A stretch of DNA of 35,900 bases, taken from Moraxella lacunata. Its GTDB lineage: Bacteria; Pseudomonadota; Gammaproteobacteria; Pseudomonadales; Moraxellaceae. The position numbers and the translations under genes were made by a program. Each line of letters opens with the position of its first letter. Position 1 is the stretch's first letter. A model generated the notes under the pieces. It made no database searches, had not been told where the DNA came from, and saw only the letters and a program-made list of their open reading frames with translations. Location of the stretch: contig NZ_MXAN01000046.1 in the NCBI RefSeq assembly GCF_002027545.1, positions 1 through 35,900 on the forward strand, given 5' to 3'. Shown here one piece after another: positions 26,985 through 35,900 of this stretch.

Positions 26985-27785
26985 TTATTTTAAAATCAGC
27001 TCCAACACCACCTTTGACCCCACAAACCCAATGGCAAGCAGAATAAAGCCATAAATGGCAAAATTGGACGCTTTTTTGCCCCGCCAGCCAAAACGGTAAT
27101 GCCCCGCAATGAACACCCCGAATACAAGCCACGACAGCACACTAAACACAAGCTTATGTGCCACATGCTGAGCCATGATGTCATAAGTGGTCGCCAGCCC
27201 AAGCCCAATGGCGACACTCAAAATCACAAAGCCCATGAGTATCATGTCAAACAGCAGGCTCTCCATGCTCTGCAAAGACGGCAGTTTGGCAACCCAAAAG
27301 CGGTGTATTGTTTGGTGCTTTAATTCACGGATTTGTAATCGCAAAATCACCGCTTGCACGCACGCCATCAGTAGCACGCAGTACGCCCCAAACGACAGCA
27401 GAATGTGTGTTTGTAGCCCCATGTTCATGTCAGTAATCGGCTGATATGGGGCTTGCCCAAACTCACCAAAACTCATGCCAATAATGGCGGTCGGCACGGC
27501 AAGCACACCTAGACTCAAAATGGGGCGATACAGACTAAACAGCACAAAAAAGATAAGGCAGAACAGCCCCGTTAGACTAAGGACGTTAAAAATGTTAAAA
27601 TTAAGCCCATAGAGCGTGATGATTTGTGGGACGAGTATTACGCCATGCAAGATAATGGCGACAGTTAGAGCGGATAACGTGGCGGTCTTAAAAATTGGCT
27701 TATTTTTAACCAAAGCGTGATACAGATGAAGCCCCACCCCTGCATAAATCATCACGCCAATCAGGTATAAAACGAACACAACCAC
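26985..27785 (-). CDS. ypjD: CcsA/YpjD-family inner membrane protein
   Basis: A 266-aa integral membrane protein of the cytochrome c assembly (CcsA/HemX-like) family, with about eight transmembrane helices. The family pattern appears in MGLQTHILLSFGAYCVLLMACVQAVILRLQ (about residues 122-151) and VAHKLVFSVLSWLVFGVFIAGHYRFGWRGKKA (about 207-238), with histidines that may bind heme. In E. coli its homologue ypjD also lies divergently from ffh, as here. The precise function of YpjD is not settled. Confidence 0.85.
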   Translation of the reverse strand: MVVFVLYLIGVMIYAGVGLHLYHALVKNKPIFKTATLSALTVAIILHGVILVPQIITLYGLNFNIFNVLSLTGLFCLIFFVLFSLYRPILSLGVLAVPTAIIGMSFGEFGQAPYQPITDMNMGLQTHILLSFGAYCVLLMACVQAVILRLQIRELKHQTIHRFWVAKLPSLQSMESLLFDMILMGFVILSVAIGLGLATTYDIMAQHVAHKLVFSVLSWLVFGVFIAGHYRFGWRGKKASNFAIYGFILLAIGFVGSKVVLELILK

Positions 27786-27890
27786 CCCTTTATCATAAAA
27801 ATTGGTATAAAATATGCAATAATAATAGCATAATTTTTAAATTTAGCATAAAATAACCCAAATTTTTCTATTAATTTTTTGGAACTCATC
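27786..27890. promoter_or_regulatory. Divergent ypjD-ffh intergenic region
   Basis: An AT-rich 105-bp region. On the plus strand it carries TATAAA- and AATAAT-type boxes and GGAA upstream of the ffh start; no single -35/-10 pair stands out. Confidence 0.35.
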
Positions 27891-29444
27891 ATGTTTGACA
27901 CCTTAACCGAACGACTCTCTGGCACACTTCATAAACTGGCAGGTCAAAGCACCCTGACCGAAGACAACATCAAAGACACCTTGCGTGAAGTGCGTATGGC
28001 ACTCCTAGAAGCGGACGTGGCACTGCCTGTGGCTCGTGATTTTGTCGCCAAAGTCAAAGAACAAGCTCTCGGACAAGAAGTGCTAAAAGAACTCGCCCCT
28101 GGTCAAGCCTTTGTTAAAATCGTCTATGACGAGCTGACCGAGATGATGGGTTCGGCAAACCAAGGCTTAGAGATGACGGGCAAGCCGCCTGTGGTCTATC
28201 TGTTGGCAGGCTTGCAAGGGGCAGGTAAGACCACCACCGCAGGCAAACTTGCCAAGTTCCTACAAGACAAACAAAAGAAAAAAGTCATGCTCGTGTCAGC
28301 AGACGTGTATCGCCCTGCCGCGATTAATCAGCTTGAATTTGTCGCAGGGCAGGTGGGGGCGATGTTCGTACCATCGAGCGTGAACGAGAATCCGATTGAC
28401 ATCGCTCATCGTGCCATCGAACAAGCCAAAATTCAGTTTGCTGACATTCTCATCATCGACACCGCAGGTCGCCTTGCCATCGATGAAGCGATGATGACCG
28501 AAATCAAAGAGTTGACCGCCGCTGTCAATCCTACCGAGACGTTGTTCGTCGTGGACTCTATGACCGGTCAAGACGCTGCCAACACCGCCAAAGCCTTTAA
28601 TGACGCTCTGCCACTAACAGGCGTGATTTTGACCAAGACAGACGGTGACGCTCGTGGCGGTGCCGCTCTGTCCGTGCGTGTGATTACTGGCAAGCCCATT
28701 AAATTTTTGGGTCGTGGCGAAAAACTAGAAGCCTTGGAGCTGTTCCACCCAGAGCGTATCGCCCAGCGTATTCTTGGCATGGGGGACGTGTTGTCATTGG
28801 TCGAAGAAGTTGAAAACAAAATCGACCGTGATAAAGCCGAACGCATGGCGAAAAAAATCCAAAAAGGCGGTGAGTTTGACCTAGAAGACTTATTGACCCA
28901 GTTCCAACAGATGAAAAACATGGGGGGCATGGCAGGATTTTTGGACAAAATGCCAGGCATGAGCGGGGCAAACATCCAAGACGCACTCGCCCAAGCCAAA
29001 CCCGAAGAGAAAGTCAAAGAAATGGAAGCACTCATTCATTCCATGACGCCCTTTGAACGCCAAAACCCCGACAAAATCACCCCAAGCCGTAAACGTCGTA
29101 TCGCCGCAGGTTCGGGCAAACAAATCCAAGACGTCAATGCCCTGCTAAAACAGCACAAACAGATGGCAAAAATGATGAAAATGATTAGTCGTCCCGATGG
29201 TATCGAGAAAATGATGAAAGCCGTGCAAGGGCTGACTCGTGGCATGTCTGGCGGTGGTGGCGGTCCTTTGTTTGGTGGTAACAAACAACAAGAATTCGCC
29301 AAGATGACAAGCGACCTTCATGAGATGGGCGTAGATCCCAGCACCATCAATCTGGGCATGAGTGAAGAGCAGGTTCGCCAAAAAATGAACGAACTACAAA
29401 ATGCCAGTAATGCAATGAGCGGTAAGTTTAAAAAGCGTTTTTAA
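27891..29444 (+). CDS. ffh: Signal recognition particle protein Ffh
   Basis: A 517-aa SRP GTPase that binds signal sequences with 4.5S RNA and delivers ribosomes to FtsY at the inner membrane. Visible domains are an N-terminal helical bundle (1-95), G1 P-loop AGLQGAGKTT (106-115), G3 DTAGRL, G4 TKTDGDARGG, and a Met-rich M domain from ~330 with the RNA-binding helix (PSRKRRIAAGSG) and GMSGGGGGP linker. It is longer than E. coli Ffh (453) through an extended C-terminus. The start at MFDTLTERL is preferred over an upstream TTG. Confidence 0.97.
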   Translation: MFDTLTERLSGTLHKLAGQSTLTEDNIKDTLREVRMALLEADVALPVARDFVAKVKEQALGQEVLKELAPGQAFVKIVYDELTEMMGSANQGLEMTGKPPVVYLLAGLQGAGKTTTAGKLAKFLQDKQKKKVMLVSADVYRPAAINQLEFVAGQVGAMFVPSSVNENPIDIAHRAIEQAKIQFADILIIDTAGRLAIDEAMMTEIKELTAAVNPTETLFVVDSMTGQDAANTAKAFNDALPLTGVILTKTDGDARGGAALSVRVITGKPIKFLGRGEKLEALELFHPERIAQRILGMGDVLSLVEEVENKIDRDKAERMAKKIQKGGEFDLEDLLTQFQQMKNMGGMAGFLDKMPGMSGANIQDALAQAKPEEKVKEMEALIHSMTPFERQNPDKITPSRKRRIAAGSGKQIQDVNALLKQHKQMAKMMKMISRPDGIEKMMKAVQGLTRGMSGGGGGPLFGGNKQQEFAKMTSDLHEMGVDPSTINLGMSEEQVRQKMNELQNASNAMSGKFKKRF

Positions 29445-29461
29445 TCCTATCTAATATACAC

Positions 29462-29488
29462 AAAAACACCGCTATGAGCGGTGTTTTT
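29462..29488. terminator. ffh terminator
   Basis: A perfect 12-bp inverted repeat (AAAAACACCGCT / AGCGGTGTTTTT) with a 3-nt loop, 17 bases after the ffh stop, able to work in both directions. Confidence 0.9.
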
Positions 29489-29662
29489 TACAACTCAAAT
29501 CATAATTAAGTTGTACACTTGCTACGACTTTGGTAGAGTTGGTAGAATAAAAACACATCTTTAAAATAGGATGTGTAGGGCGTGTTGAACATTGATGACA
29601 TTTTATAAAAACAAGATAAAACTTATTGAAAACCCATCAAATATTTACACATAAACTGTATT
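29489..29662. other. Intergenic region between ffh and the SIR2-like gene
   Basis: AT-rich, no ORF. One hairpin (ACACATC / GATGTGT, 29553-29576) without a clear U-run. No terminator is obvious immediately after the SIR2-like gene. Confidence 0.4.
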
Positions 29663-31171
29663 CTATTCAACAACTCTTATCTGCTCTTTAATATATTCAA
29701 TCCATAATTCTCCATCTTTTTTTCTAGACTCCCTATTAATAGAAATTCCTATCACATTATCTCTATTAGAATCAATCCTTAAACTCTCAATAGCATGATT
29801 TTTAATTTTTTTATCAGAAGAAATATCCACAACAAACAGCTTCTTATTTTTAGTCTCTACCAGTTCTCTAAATAATCCATTGATATGGCTATCATCCTTA
29901 TTAAATCCAAAACCAATTACAACCACTGCATCAGAATCGGCGTATGCATCAAATAACGAAACATATCGCCTAGACATTTCTACTGATGTTAATGGTTTTA
30001 AACCACTTTGAGTTAGAATAAAGGGAACGTGTATCTGCCCTAAATCCATAGGCTTTTCATCAAACTGAGCAATACTGTTTTTGTATGGATTATAAAAATC
30101 TTTAACACTTCCATTCAAATAAACTATTTTCTCTAACAAATTTGGTTGAATTTCAGAAATTATACTATTATAGTTTGATGTGCCAATTAAAGAAACTTCA
30201 TCAACAAATTGATTTAGATCATTATAGTATCCATCTCTATTGCTCAAGTCATCAGGGATTTTACCCTTAATATATTCTCTAGCTGTTTCTAGAAAAACAA
30301 CCATTTTGGTAAATTTTGCCCACTCTGTTTTTGGAGAAAATAAGTATCTAAAATGCTCATCTATTAGCTTTTGATAATCCAATACATCAATAAATATTTT
30401 CTCCAACACTTTCTTGCAGAGTGCACATAACAGACATACTAAATCAGCATTCTCATCTATTGAAAAAACCTTTTTCTGTCCAAGTAAAAGTTCTAACGCT
30501 TCTGAGCCAACTTGATTGAACTCCAATCTAAACATTCCAAATATATCATCAAAAATCGGTAAATCATCTGGTGTATTAGTAAAAAGTTCTTCATTTAATT
30601 TTTTTACTAAATCATGCCCATGAGAACCAACAAGTAATTGAAGAAAAGCTATGATGTACTTACGAAGATCATCAACATTAGAACCAACTCTAATAATTTC
30701 CAACATTGCAGAATAATATTTGGATTCAAACAAAGTAACGCTATTAGATAAAATCGGATTTAACCTTATTTTTTGACTATATAGGATTGCCCCTAATTCA
30801 TTGTCAGTTTGCATCAAAAATAAATCAGAAATCCTTTCTGATTCTATATCCAATTCATTAATGACAGATTGGCATAAATCATCAAAATTATTTAAATGCT
30901 CAATTATTTTGTCTCTTTTATATTGTATAGATGACTCAATAATACTACTGAATTCATTTTTTCCAAAAGCATATATGGGTTTGGTTGTATACCCATCAGG
31001 TAGCCATTTTGTCGCATACGGAGAGGTAATTTTTACCTTTCCTAACTCTTCCCTTAATTTTTCTTTATAAGGGGTGGGGTCTTGCCTAAATAGATCAATG
31101 GCAAAAGTTCCTCCACTAGGTAAACCATAGCTAATTTCAGCTCCTGCACCAAAAAACAACCCTATTTTCAT
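29663..31171 (-). CDS. SIR2-like domain protein (candidate solitary defence gene)
   Basis: A 502-aa protein with SIR2-family features split around a long helical insert: G8-A-G10 and GLPSGGTFAIDLF at the N-terminus, GTSNYNSI (T331, N333, Y334), VYLNGSV (352-356), and VVVIGFGFNKDDSHINGLF (417-435). Many SIR2 proteins are phage-defence NADases. Here the usual LHGS motif reads LNGS: the catalytic His is replaced by Asn353. The gene is much more AT-rich than its core neighbours and sits alone between ffh and pyrF, so it was probably acquired. No partner gene is next to it. The start has only a weak GAGAG upstream. Confidence 0.75.
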   Translation of the reverse strand: MKIGLFFGAGAEISYGLPSGGTFAIDLFRQDPTPYKEKLREELGKVKITSPYATKWLPDGYTTKPIYAFGKNEFSSIIESSIQYKRDKIIEHLNNFDDLCQSVINELDIESERISDLFLMQTDNELGAILYSQKIRLNPILSNSVTLFESKYYSAMLEIIRVGSNVDDLRKYIIAFLQLLVGSHGHDLVKKLNEELFTNTPDDLPIFDDIFGMFRLEFNQVGSEALELLLGQKKVFSIDENADLVCLLCALCKKVLEKIFIDVLDYQKLIDEHFRYLFSPKTEWAKFTKMVVFLETAREYIKGKIPDDLSNRDGYYNDLNQFVDEVSLIGTSNYNSIISEIQPNLLEKIVYLNGSVKDFYNPYKNSIAQFDEKPMDLGQIHVPFILTQSGLKPLTSVEMSRRYVSLFDAYADSDAVVVIGFGFNKDDSHINGLFRELVETKNKKLFVVDISSDKKIKNHAIESLRIDSNRDNVIGISINRESRKKDGELWIEYIKEQIRVVE

Positions 31172-31643
31172 AGATTAACTCTCACTTTCGTCATTACTAA
31201 TTAAATAGAACACAATCATCACACCCACCGCCATCTCTATACCAATAATCATCTGACAAATCTAGCCACCCAATGTTATTTTGCATGCTACATCAATGCA
31301 ATACAAGATGATTAAATACGAGCGATCACACTACAAAATCTCCACAATATTAATTGAAAATAAAAATTCAGCATTATGGTTGGCTTTTAACATCATTGAG
31401 TGTTTATGACGAGAGATGAAAGTGGATTGACTAAAACCCTGTGGCTATGCTTATTTTGATACACTGTTTTATGTCGTCAACCAAATTTGCATAGATTTTG
31501 TTGATGCTTAATATCAGCTTTAAACCTTTTCATTTAAATTAGCATTTAAATTTGCCTAATCACTAAAACAGGCTTAACTATCAAATACAAATATTGAAAA
31601 TAATGTATTTTAATTAACAACACCAAAGTATTGATAAACAGCC
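31172..31643. other. 470-bp AT-rich intergenic region
   Basis: No supported gene on either strand. The stretch is rich in A/T runs and short stop-filled frames. It separates the SIR2-like gene from pyrF and probably marks the edge of the acquired segment. I see no attachment site or clear remnant. Confidence 0.5.
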
Positions 31644-32354
31644 TTAAATCATCTGTAAAATCTTAGCCAATTTCTGTCTTGGCTCATCAGCTTGAGTAAT
31701 GGAACGCCCAACCACCAAATAATCCGAACCATTATCCAAGGCTTCTTTGGGCGTGCAAATGCGTTTTTGGTCGTCTTTGTCATCATCGGGCAGACGGATA
31801 CCGGGGGTGATGAGTTTAAACGCCTGCCCAAATGTAGATTTTAAAAGTGATGCTTCTTTGGCAGAGCAGACCACCCCATCAAGCCCTGCACGATGAGTCA
31901 GACCCGCCAGTCGCATGACATGCTCATCTAGCGTGCCTTGCACCCCAAGCTCGCCGAGTACGTCTTGCGTCATCGATGTTAGCACCGTCACTGCGATGAG
32001 CAGGGTATCATAACCACCGTCATTTAGGCGTGCCTTACACAGTGCCATCGCATCAGAGCCAATAGACGCATGCACATTTACCATCCATACACCCATGTCG
32101 GCAGCCGCCAAGACCGCTTGGGCGGTAGTATTCGGAATGTCATGGAATTTCAAATCCAAAAAAACTTGAAACCCACGCTCATGAAACGCATCCACCACAT
32201 CTCTGCCACAGGCAGTAAATAGCTCTTTGCCTACCTTTAAGCGACATAGACTCGGGTCTAAACTGTCCGCAAGTGCCAAAGCCGATGGCAAATCATGCTT
32301 ATCTACCGCAACGATGATGGGGGATGTGATTGAGGGACGTGTATTTATTTGCAT
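31644..32354 (-). CDS. pyrF: Orotidine 5'-phosphate decarboxylase
   Basis: A 236-aa enzyme making UMP from OMP in pyrimidine synthesis. Signatures are [18 protein letters not shown], the catalytic [12 protein letters not shown] (the K and D pair, about residues 70-82), and the phosphate-binding [16 protein letters not shown] followed by YLVVGRSIT near the C-terminus. Full length with all catalytic residues. It lies 24 nt after lapA, in the order ihfB-lapA-pyrF known from Moraxellaceae, and is probably cotranscribed with them. Confidence 0.96.
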   Translation of the reverse strand: MQINTRPSITSPIIVAVDKHDLPSALALADSLDPSLCRLKVGKELFTACGRDVVDAFHERGFQVFLDLKFHDIPNTTAQAVLAAADMGVWMVNVHASIGSDAMALCKARLNDGGYDTLLIAVTVLTSMTQDVLGELGVQGTLDEHVMRLAGLTHRAGLDGVVCSAKEASLLKSTFGQAFKLITPGIRLPDDDKDDQKRICTPKEALDNGSDYLVVGRSITQADEPRQKLAKILQMI

Positions 32355-32378
32355 GGTTATTCGTTTTAAAAGTAATGA

Positions 32379-32759
32379 TTATAAAGGGCGAGTGTCAGAT
32401 TCTAGGGTCGTGATGGTCTGCTCAGGGACGGTAACTTTGGTTTCATCCGCTAAGATATGCGACTGGCGAGAATGCTCAATCACGACATTGGCTTCGTCCA
32501 ATTTGGCTTGTAGCTCTGCCTTTTCTTTACGTAAACGGCGGATTTCTAGCTTGTTTTGTAGCACCCTAAATAGTAACACCGATAGAAGAATACCGATGAA
32601 GACACCCAAAGCAATGGTTAGTACAAGCAACAACCCTAAATTGGTGGTTGGCACCTGCGAGAACAGCAGATTGACCGCAATTTCGCTGTTATTGGCAAGC
32701 ACCAATGCGATGGCATAACCAAAAAACAGTACCAACAAAATAATGATAAATAAAGACAT
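32379..32759 (-). CDS. lapA: LapA-family membrane protein
   Basis: A 126-aa protein with the LapA/DUF1049 plan: two N-terminal transmembrane helices (about residues 2-20 and 41-66) separated by the short NNSEIAVNLLFSQVPTTNLGL loop, then a cytoplasmic coiled coil (LEIRRLRKEKAELQAKLDEANVVIEHS). In E. coli LapA works with LapB in lipopolysaccharide synthesis control; only lapA is visible here. AAGGT precedes the start. It follows ihfB by 8 nt. Confidence 0.88.
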   Translation of the reverse strand: MSLFIIILLVLFFGYAIALVLANNSEIAVNLLFSQVPTTNLGLLLVLTIALGVFIGILLSVLLFRVLQNKLEIRRLRKEKAELQAKLDEANVVIEHSRQSHILADETKVTVPEQTITTLESDTRPL

Positions 32760-32767
32760 AAGATACC

Positions 32768-33106
32768 TTATCTGTTGTGAATATCTACAAGCTCACGTAA
32801 CGCTTTACCGGGTTTAAAGTGTGGCACGGCTTTGGCTTCTACATCCACATATTCGCCCGTTCTGGGGTTGCGAGCTCTGCGGGCGTCACGATGATGCAAA
32901 CAAAAACTACCAAAACCACGAACTTCTACTCGCTCGTCTTTGGCAATACTATACGTCATCATGTCCAAAATCTCACGCACCGCTTCATCAACTGCCATCT
33001 CTTCTAAATTATCACATTTAGATGCCACGTTTGCAATCAAATCTGACTTTTTCATCACATCTTCGCTGTTATGGCTAGACTTGTTCTCTTGCTTGATTTC
33101 TTGCAT
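32768..33106 (-). CDS. ihfB: Integration host factor beta subunit
   Basis: The HU/IHF-family DNA-bending subunit. The core (MKKSDLIANVASKCDNLEEMAVDEAVREILDMM, then RVEVRGFGSFCLHHRDARRARNPRTGEYVDV and VPHFKPGKALRE) matches IhfB, with the intercalating Pro in the NPRTG arm. The frame starts 17 codons before the usual IhfB start; AAAGGTG lies five bases before this upstream ATG (33106). The internal ATG at 33055 aligns with E. coli IhfB and is the alternative. IHF is often needed for phage integration. It follows rpsA, the usual order. Confidence 0.93.
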   Translation of the reverse strand: MQEIKQENKSSHNSEDVMKKSDLIANVASKCDNLEEMAVDEAVREILDMMTYSIAKDERVEVRGFGSFCLHHRDARRARNPRTGEYVDVEAKAVPHFKPGKALRELVDIHNR

Positions 33107-33248
33107 TTTTTCACCTTTTGAACCACACCTTACTCAAATTCACAACAAAATTACCAATGAGCAAGGTTCAAGTTAAAGTGTAATCATACCGCAATTTTAC
33201 CAAAAATAAAATCAATTTTTTGTTAATTTTCAAATATTTAATCCAAAA

Positions 33249-33276
33249 AAAGACCTTGAATTACTTCAAGGTCTTT
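33249..33276 (-). terminator. rpsA terminator
   Basis: A perfect 12-bp inverted repeat (AAAGACCTTGAA / TTCAAGGTCTTT) with a 4-nt loop and a U-run on the minus strand, 13 bases after the rpsA stop. Confidence 0.9.
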
Positions 33277-33289
33277 GATAAATCAGCGA

Positions 33290-34959
33290 TTAGCCTTTTA
33301 GTTGGTCGGCAAAGATGTCGCCCAAAGTTTTTGGCTGATTTTCAGTGGTTGCATTTGACAGCTCTTTTAGTGCTTGACGCTCATCAGCTTCGTCTTTGGC
33401 TTTGATGGACAAAGTGATGTTGCGAGCTTTACGGTCAGCACGAACGATTTTGGCTTCTACTTCGTCGCCCACGTTTAGCACTTTTGATGCGTCTTCGGTA
33501 CGCTCACGAGCGATGTCGGCGGCGGCTAGGTAGCCTTCTACGTTATCCGCTAGGGCGATAACTGCACCTTTGGCATCCACTTCTTTGACAGTGCCTTTCA
33601 CGATGGCACCACGTTCATTAGCAGATAGATATTCGTTAAATGATCAGAGTTTAGCTGTTTGATACCTAGGCTGATACGGTTACCTTCGGCATCTACTTGT
33701 AGCACTTGGGCTTCTACGGTATCGCCTTTGGTATAGTTACGGATGGCCTCTTCACCAGACTCATTCCAAGAGATGTCAGACAGATGAACCAAACCATCAA
33801 TACCGCCTTCTAAACCAATGAACAGACCAAAGTCAGTGATTGATTTGATGGTACCTGTGATTTTATCACCTTTTGAGTATTTCTTATCAAACTCTTCCCA
33901 TGGGTTTGGCATGGTTTGTTTGATGCCTAGGCTGATACGACGACGCTCGCCATCGATTTCAAGAACCATCACATTCACTTCATCGCCCACTTGGACAACT
34001 TTTGATGGGTGAATGTTTTTGTTGGTGTGATCCATTTCAGAAACGTGTACCAAACCTTCAATACCTTCGGCAATCTCAGCAAAACAGCCATAATCAGTTA
34101 GGTTAGTTACGCGAGCTTTGGTGATGGTGCCAACTGGGTAAGTTTGCTCAACTTCGCCCCATGGGTCAGAACCAAGTTGTTTTAGACCCAAGCTAACACG
34201 ATTACGCTCACGGTCAAACTTCAACACTTTAACTTTAAGTTCTTGACCGACTTCAACCGCCTCTGATGGGTGCTTGATGCGTTTCCATGCCATGTCAGTG
34301 ATGTGTAGCAAGCCATCAATACCGCCCAAATCAACGAACGCACCATAATCAGTCAGGTTTTTGACGATGCCTTGAACTTCCATGCCTTCTTCTAGTTTGG
34401 CAAGCAGTTCATCACGCTCAGCACTATTTTCAGCTTCCATAACGGCACGGCGAGAGACCACAATATTATTACGAACTTTATCAATCTTGATGACTTTAAA
34501 TTCTAGCTCTTTACCTTCTAGGTGAGTGGTCTCACGGATAGGACGCACATCAACCAATGAACCTGGTAGGAACGCACGCACAGAACCAATCTCAACAGTA
34601 AAGCCACCTTTAACCTTAGATGAGATAAGACCAGTAACAACCTCATCATTCTCATGAAGTTGTTCAAGTGTACGCCAGCTTTCTTCACGTTTTGCTTTTT
34701 CACGAGAAAGCACTGTTTGACCCATGCCGTTATCAACTTTTTCGATAACCACGTCCACAGTGTCGCCAACAGCAACTTCAAGCTCGCCCGCTTCGTTTAA
34801 AAACTCGCCACGCTCGATGATGCCTTCTGATTTTAGACCTGTGTCCACGGTAATCCAGTCGTTGTCAATTGCAACAACTTGACCTTGGATAACTGCACCA
34901 ATTTCAACTTTTACTTCGTTTGCATTGCTTTGTTCAAACAGTTCAGCAAATGATACCAT
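33290..34959 (-). CDS. rpsA: 30S ribosomal protein S1 (single-base frameshift in the sequence)
   Basis: S1 binds mRNA on the 30S subunit. The gene holds six OB repeats, with recurring 'G.V..i.[10 protein letters not shown].dGLvHiSdm.w' motifs. As written, the frame breaks after IKQLNSD (near 33642). Restoring one missing base there, so the minus strand reads GATCCATTTAAC instead of GATCATTTAAC, rejoins it to the downstream frame at [17 protein letters not shown] and gives a ~556-aa protein, the usual S1 length (E. coli 557). Because rpsA is essential, a sequencing or assembly error is the likely cause; the alternative is a truncated S1 lacking the last OB domain. Confidence 0.93.
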
Positions 34960-35119
34960 TATGTATACCTTAAAAATAGCCGTAGCCTGTCCAGTCAGTA
35001 CGGTTCAGATGATTGCCAGTCGTTTGCGATACTGGTTTTGGCAAATGATAGGCAAATAAAAAATAAAACGGCAGTATTATAGCAAAGTTTTTGGATAAAT
35101 GCACACCTTTTTTGATGAT
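34960..35119 (-). promoter_or_regulatory. rpsA leader and promoter
   Basis: A 160-bp gap between cmk and rpsA. On the minus strand an extended -10 element (TGC-TATAAT, TATAAT at 35076-35081) points toward rpsA; the -35 is poor. The ~110-nt leader contains CCAGT/ACTGG-type inverted repeats and could carry the S1 autoregulatory structure known from gammaproteobacteria. Confidence 0.5.
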
Positions 35120-35824
35120 TTATAATTTACCTTGTGCAAATGCCAAAATCTCATCAAATACCACATCTGCCGATTTGTTCGAACTGTCAATCGCAAGGGC
35201 ATCCACAGCAGGACGACTTGGGGCAACGGCACGGTTCTCATCTCGCTCATCTCGCTCGATAATGTCCGCCAAAATCGCCTCATAATCCGCCACTTTGCCT
35301 GCCGTTTGTAATTGCAACACCCGTCTGTCGGCACGAGCTTTGGCACTTGCGGTCAAAAATACCTTAACAGGGGCATCGGGGAAAATCACCGTCCCCATGT
35401 CTCGCCCGTCCGCCACCAGCCCTGCTTTGTCTTTTGCCATGTTTTTTTGTAGGTCAAACAACGCCGTCCGCACGCTTGGCAACACAGCGACACGGGACGC
35501 ATATCCGCCCACGATTTCGTTACGAATGTCGTCTGTTAGGGGGGTATTATCCACTAGGATTTCCACCGTTTTTGTGGCGGTGTTGGGGCGAAAAGATAGG
35601 TTTAAAGACTGGGTTAATTCGGCAACTTTTTGCTCGTCAATGTCGGTACTGTCAAGCAAACCGTTTTTAAATGCCATTAGCCCAACAATGCGATACAACG
35701 CACCGCTGTCTAACAGCTCAAAACCAAAATGCTCGGCAAGGCGATATGCCACCGTGCCTTTACCTGCACCCGAAGGACCGTCAATGGTGATGATTTTTGG
35801 GGTAATGGGTTGTGGGGTCGTCAT
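35120..35824 (-). CDS. cmk: Cytidylate kinase
   Basis: A 234-aa kinase that phosphorylates CMP and dCMP. Visible motifs are the P-loop ITIDGPSGAGKGT (about residues 12-24), LDSGALYR, the CMP-binding VADGRDMGTVIFPDAPVKVFLTASAKARADRR lid region, and RDERDENRAVAPSRPA. It is full length. The start at MTTPQPITPK matches the family; a longer frame to 35881 lacks similarity. It lies upstream of rpsA, the usual order. Confidence 0.96.
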   Translation of the reverse strand: MTTPQPITPKIITIDGPSGAGKGTVAYRLAEHFGFELLDSGALYRIVGLMAFKNGLLDSTDIDEQKVAELTQSLNLSFRPNTATKTVEILVDNTPLTDDIRNEIVGGYASRVAVLPSVRTALFDLQKNMAKDKAGLVADGRDMGTVIFPDAPVKVFLTASAKARADRRVLQLQTAGKVADYEAILADIIERDERDENRAVAPSRPAVDALAIDSSNKSADVVFDEILAFAQGKL

Positions 35825-35900
35825 GGGGATTTCTCTTTTTATAAAATACATTGGGATTAGGTGATAATTGCGTTTTATCAAAGGCGAATGTCATTCGCCC

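Noticed and set aside
28568..29035. Long ORF antisense to ffh
   Set aside because: It is a codon-bias shadow of a confident core gene, with no ribosome binding site or family features.
31172..31643. Remnant gene or insertion sequence upstream of pyrF
   Set aside because: Only very short frames and no terminal repeats or transposase motifs are visible.

Overview
The window is a piece of a gammaproteobacterial chromosome, most likely Moraxella or a close Moraxellaceae relative. The right third carries core genes in the order known from that family (ypjD/ffh, then pyrF-lapA-ihfB-rpsA-cmk). The left 25.8 kb is most of a lambda-like siphovirus-type prophage, integrated against the 5' end of dusA, a common phage integration site. 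The phage tail and lysis genes and the other attachment site must lie beyond the left edge.

Layout: (1) 1-7.5 kb, minus strand: late head module transcribed leftward, in order terS, terL, portal (DUF1073), MuF-type minor head protein with a C-terminal ADP-ribosyltransferase-like domain, DUF2213 protease/scaffold, cement protein and DUF2184 major capsid protein. (2) 7.5-10.3 kb: accessory and regulatory genes. These are a 51-aa Acb2-like ORF behind a consensus promoter and two leader hairpins, a KilA-N/ORF6C protein with a long structured leader, hicAB with a duplicated palindromic operator, and an Ibs-like 21-aa hydrophobic peptide module. (3) 10.3-16.6 kb, minus strand: early/replication operon read away from a cro-like gene. 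It holds HTH proteins, a DUF1376 O-like initiator containing phased iterons next to an AT-rich tract (probable origin), a P-like helicase loader, a RuvC-like resolvase, an HNH protein, ninB, a 38-aa microgene, a methyltransferase-like protein and a probable late regulator. (4) 16.6-18.7 kb, plus strand: CI/LexA-type repressor plus two cotranscribed accessory genes, one DUF1828-like. (5) 18.7-19.2 kb, minus strand: a second copy of the hydrophobic-peptide plus small RHH-like protein module. (6) 19.3-24.6 kb, plus strand: second early operon controlled by three phased copies of the repressor operator. It encodes Gp157-like, Rad52-like annealing and SSB proteins, DUF6948, a Gly-Asp-Tyr hexanucleotide-repeat protein, DUF551 and a PrtN-like protein. 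(7) 24.6-25.8 kb: tyrosine integrase broken by one stop codon and one frameshift. (8) 25.9-35.9 kb: dusA, ypjD, ffh, an AT-rich SIR2-like gene inserted between core genes, pyrF, lapA, ihfB, rpsA (single-base frameshift, probably a sequence error) and cmk.

The most striking observation is a pair of diverged but homologous modules, near 9.8-10.3 kb (+) and 18.7-19.2 kb (-). Each has a terminator facing the antisense direction, a sense promoter, a 5' hairpin, a conserved leader stem-loop, a 21-codon hydrophobic peptide ending in SLPAY, a 3' UTR with an anti-Shine-Dalgarno segment, a possible antisense promoter, and a 66-67 aa RHH-like gene. This looks like an Ibs/Sib-like type I toxin-antitoxin system with an added protein gene. 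Other points of note are the MuF-ART fusion, the repressor operators at two distant promoters, the phased iterons, and a hairpin whose loop is complementary to the ribosome binding site of the annealing protein gene. All functional calls come from reading motifs by eye; no database search was run.
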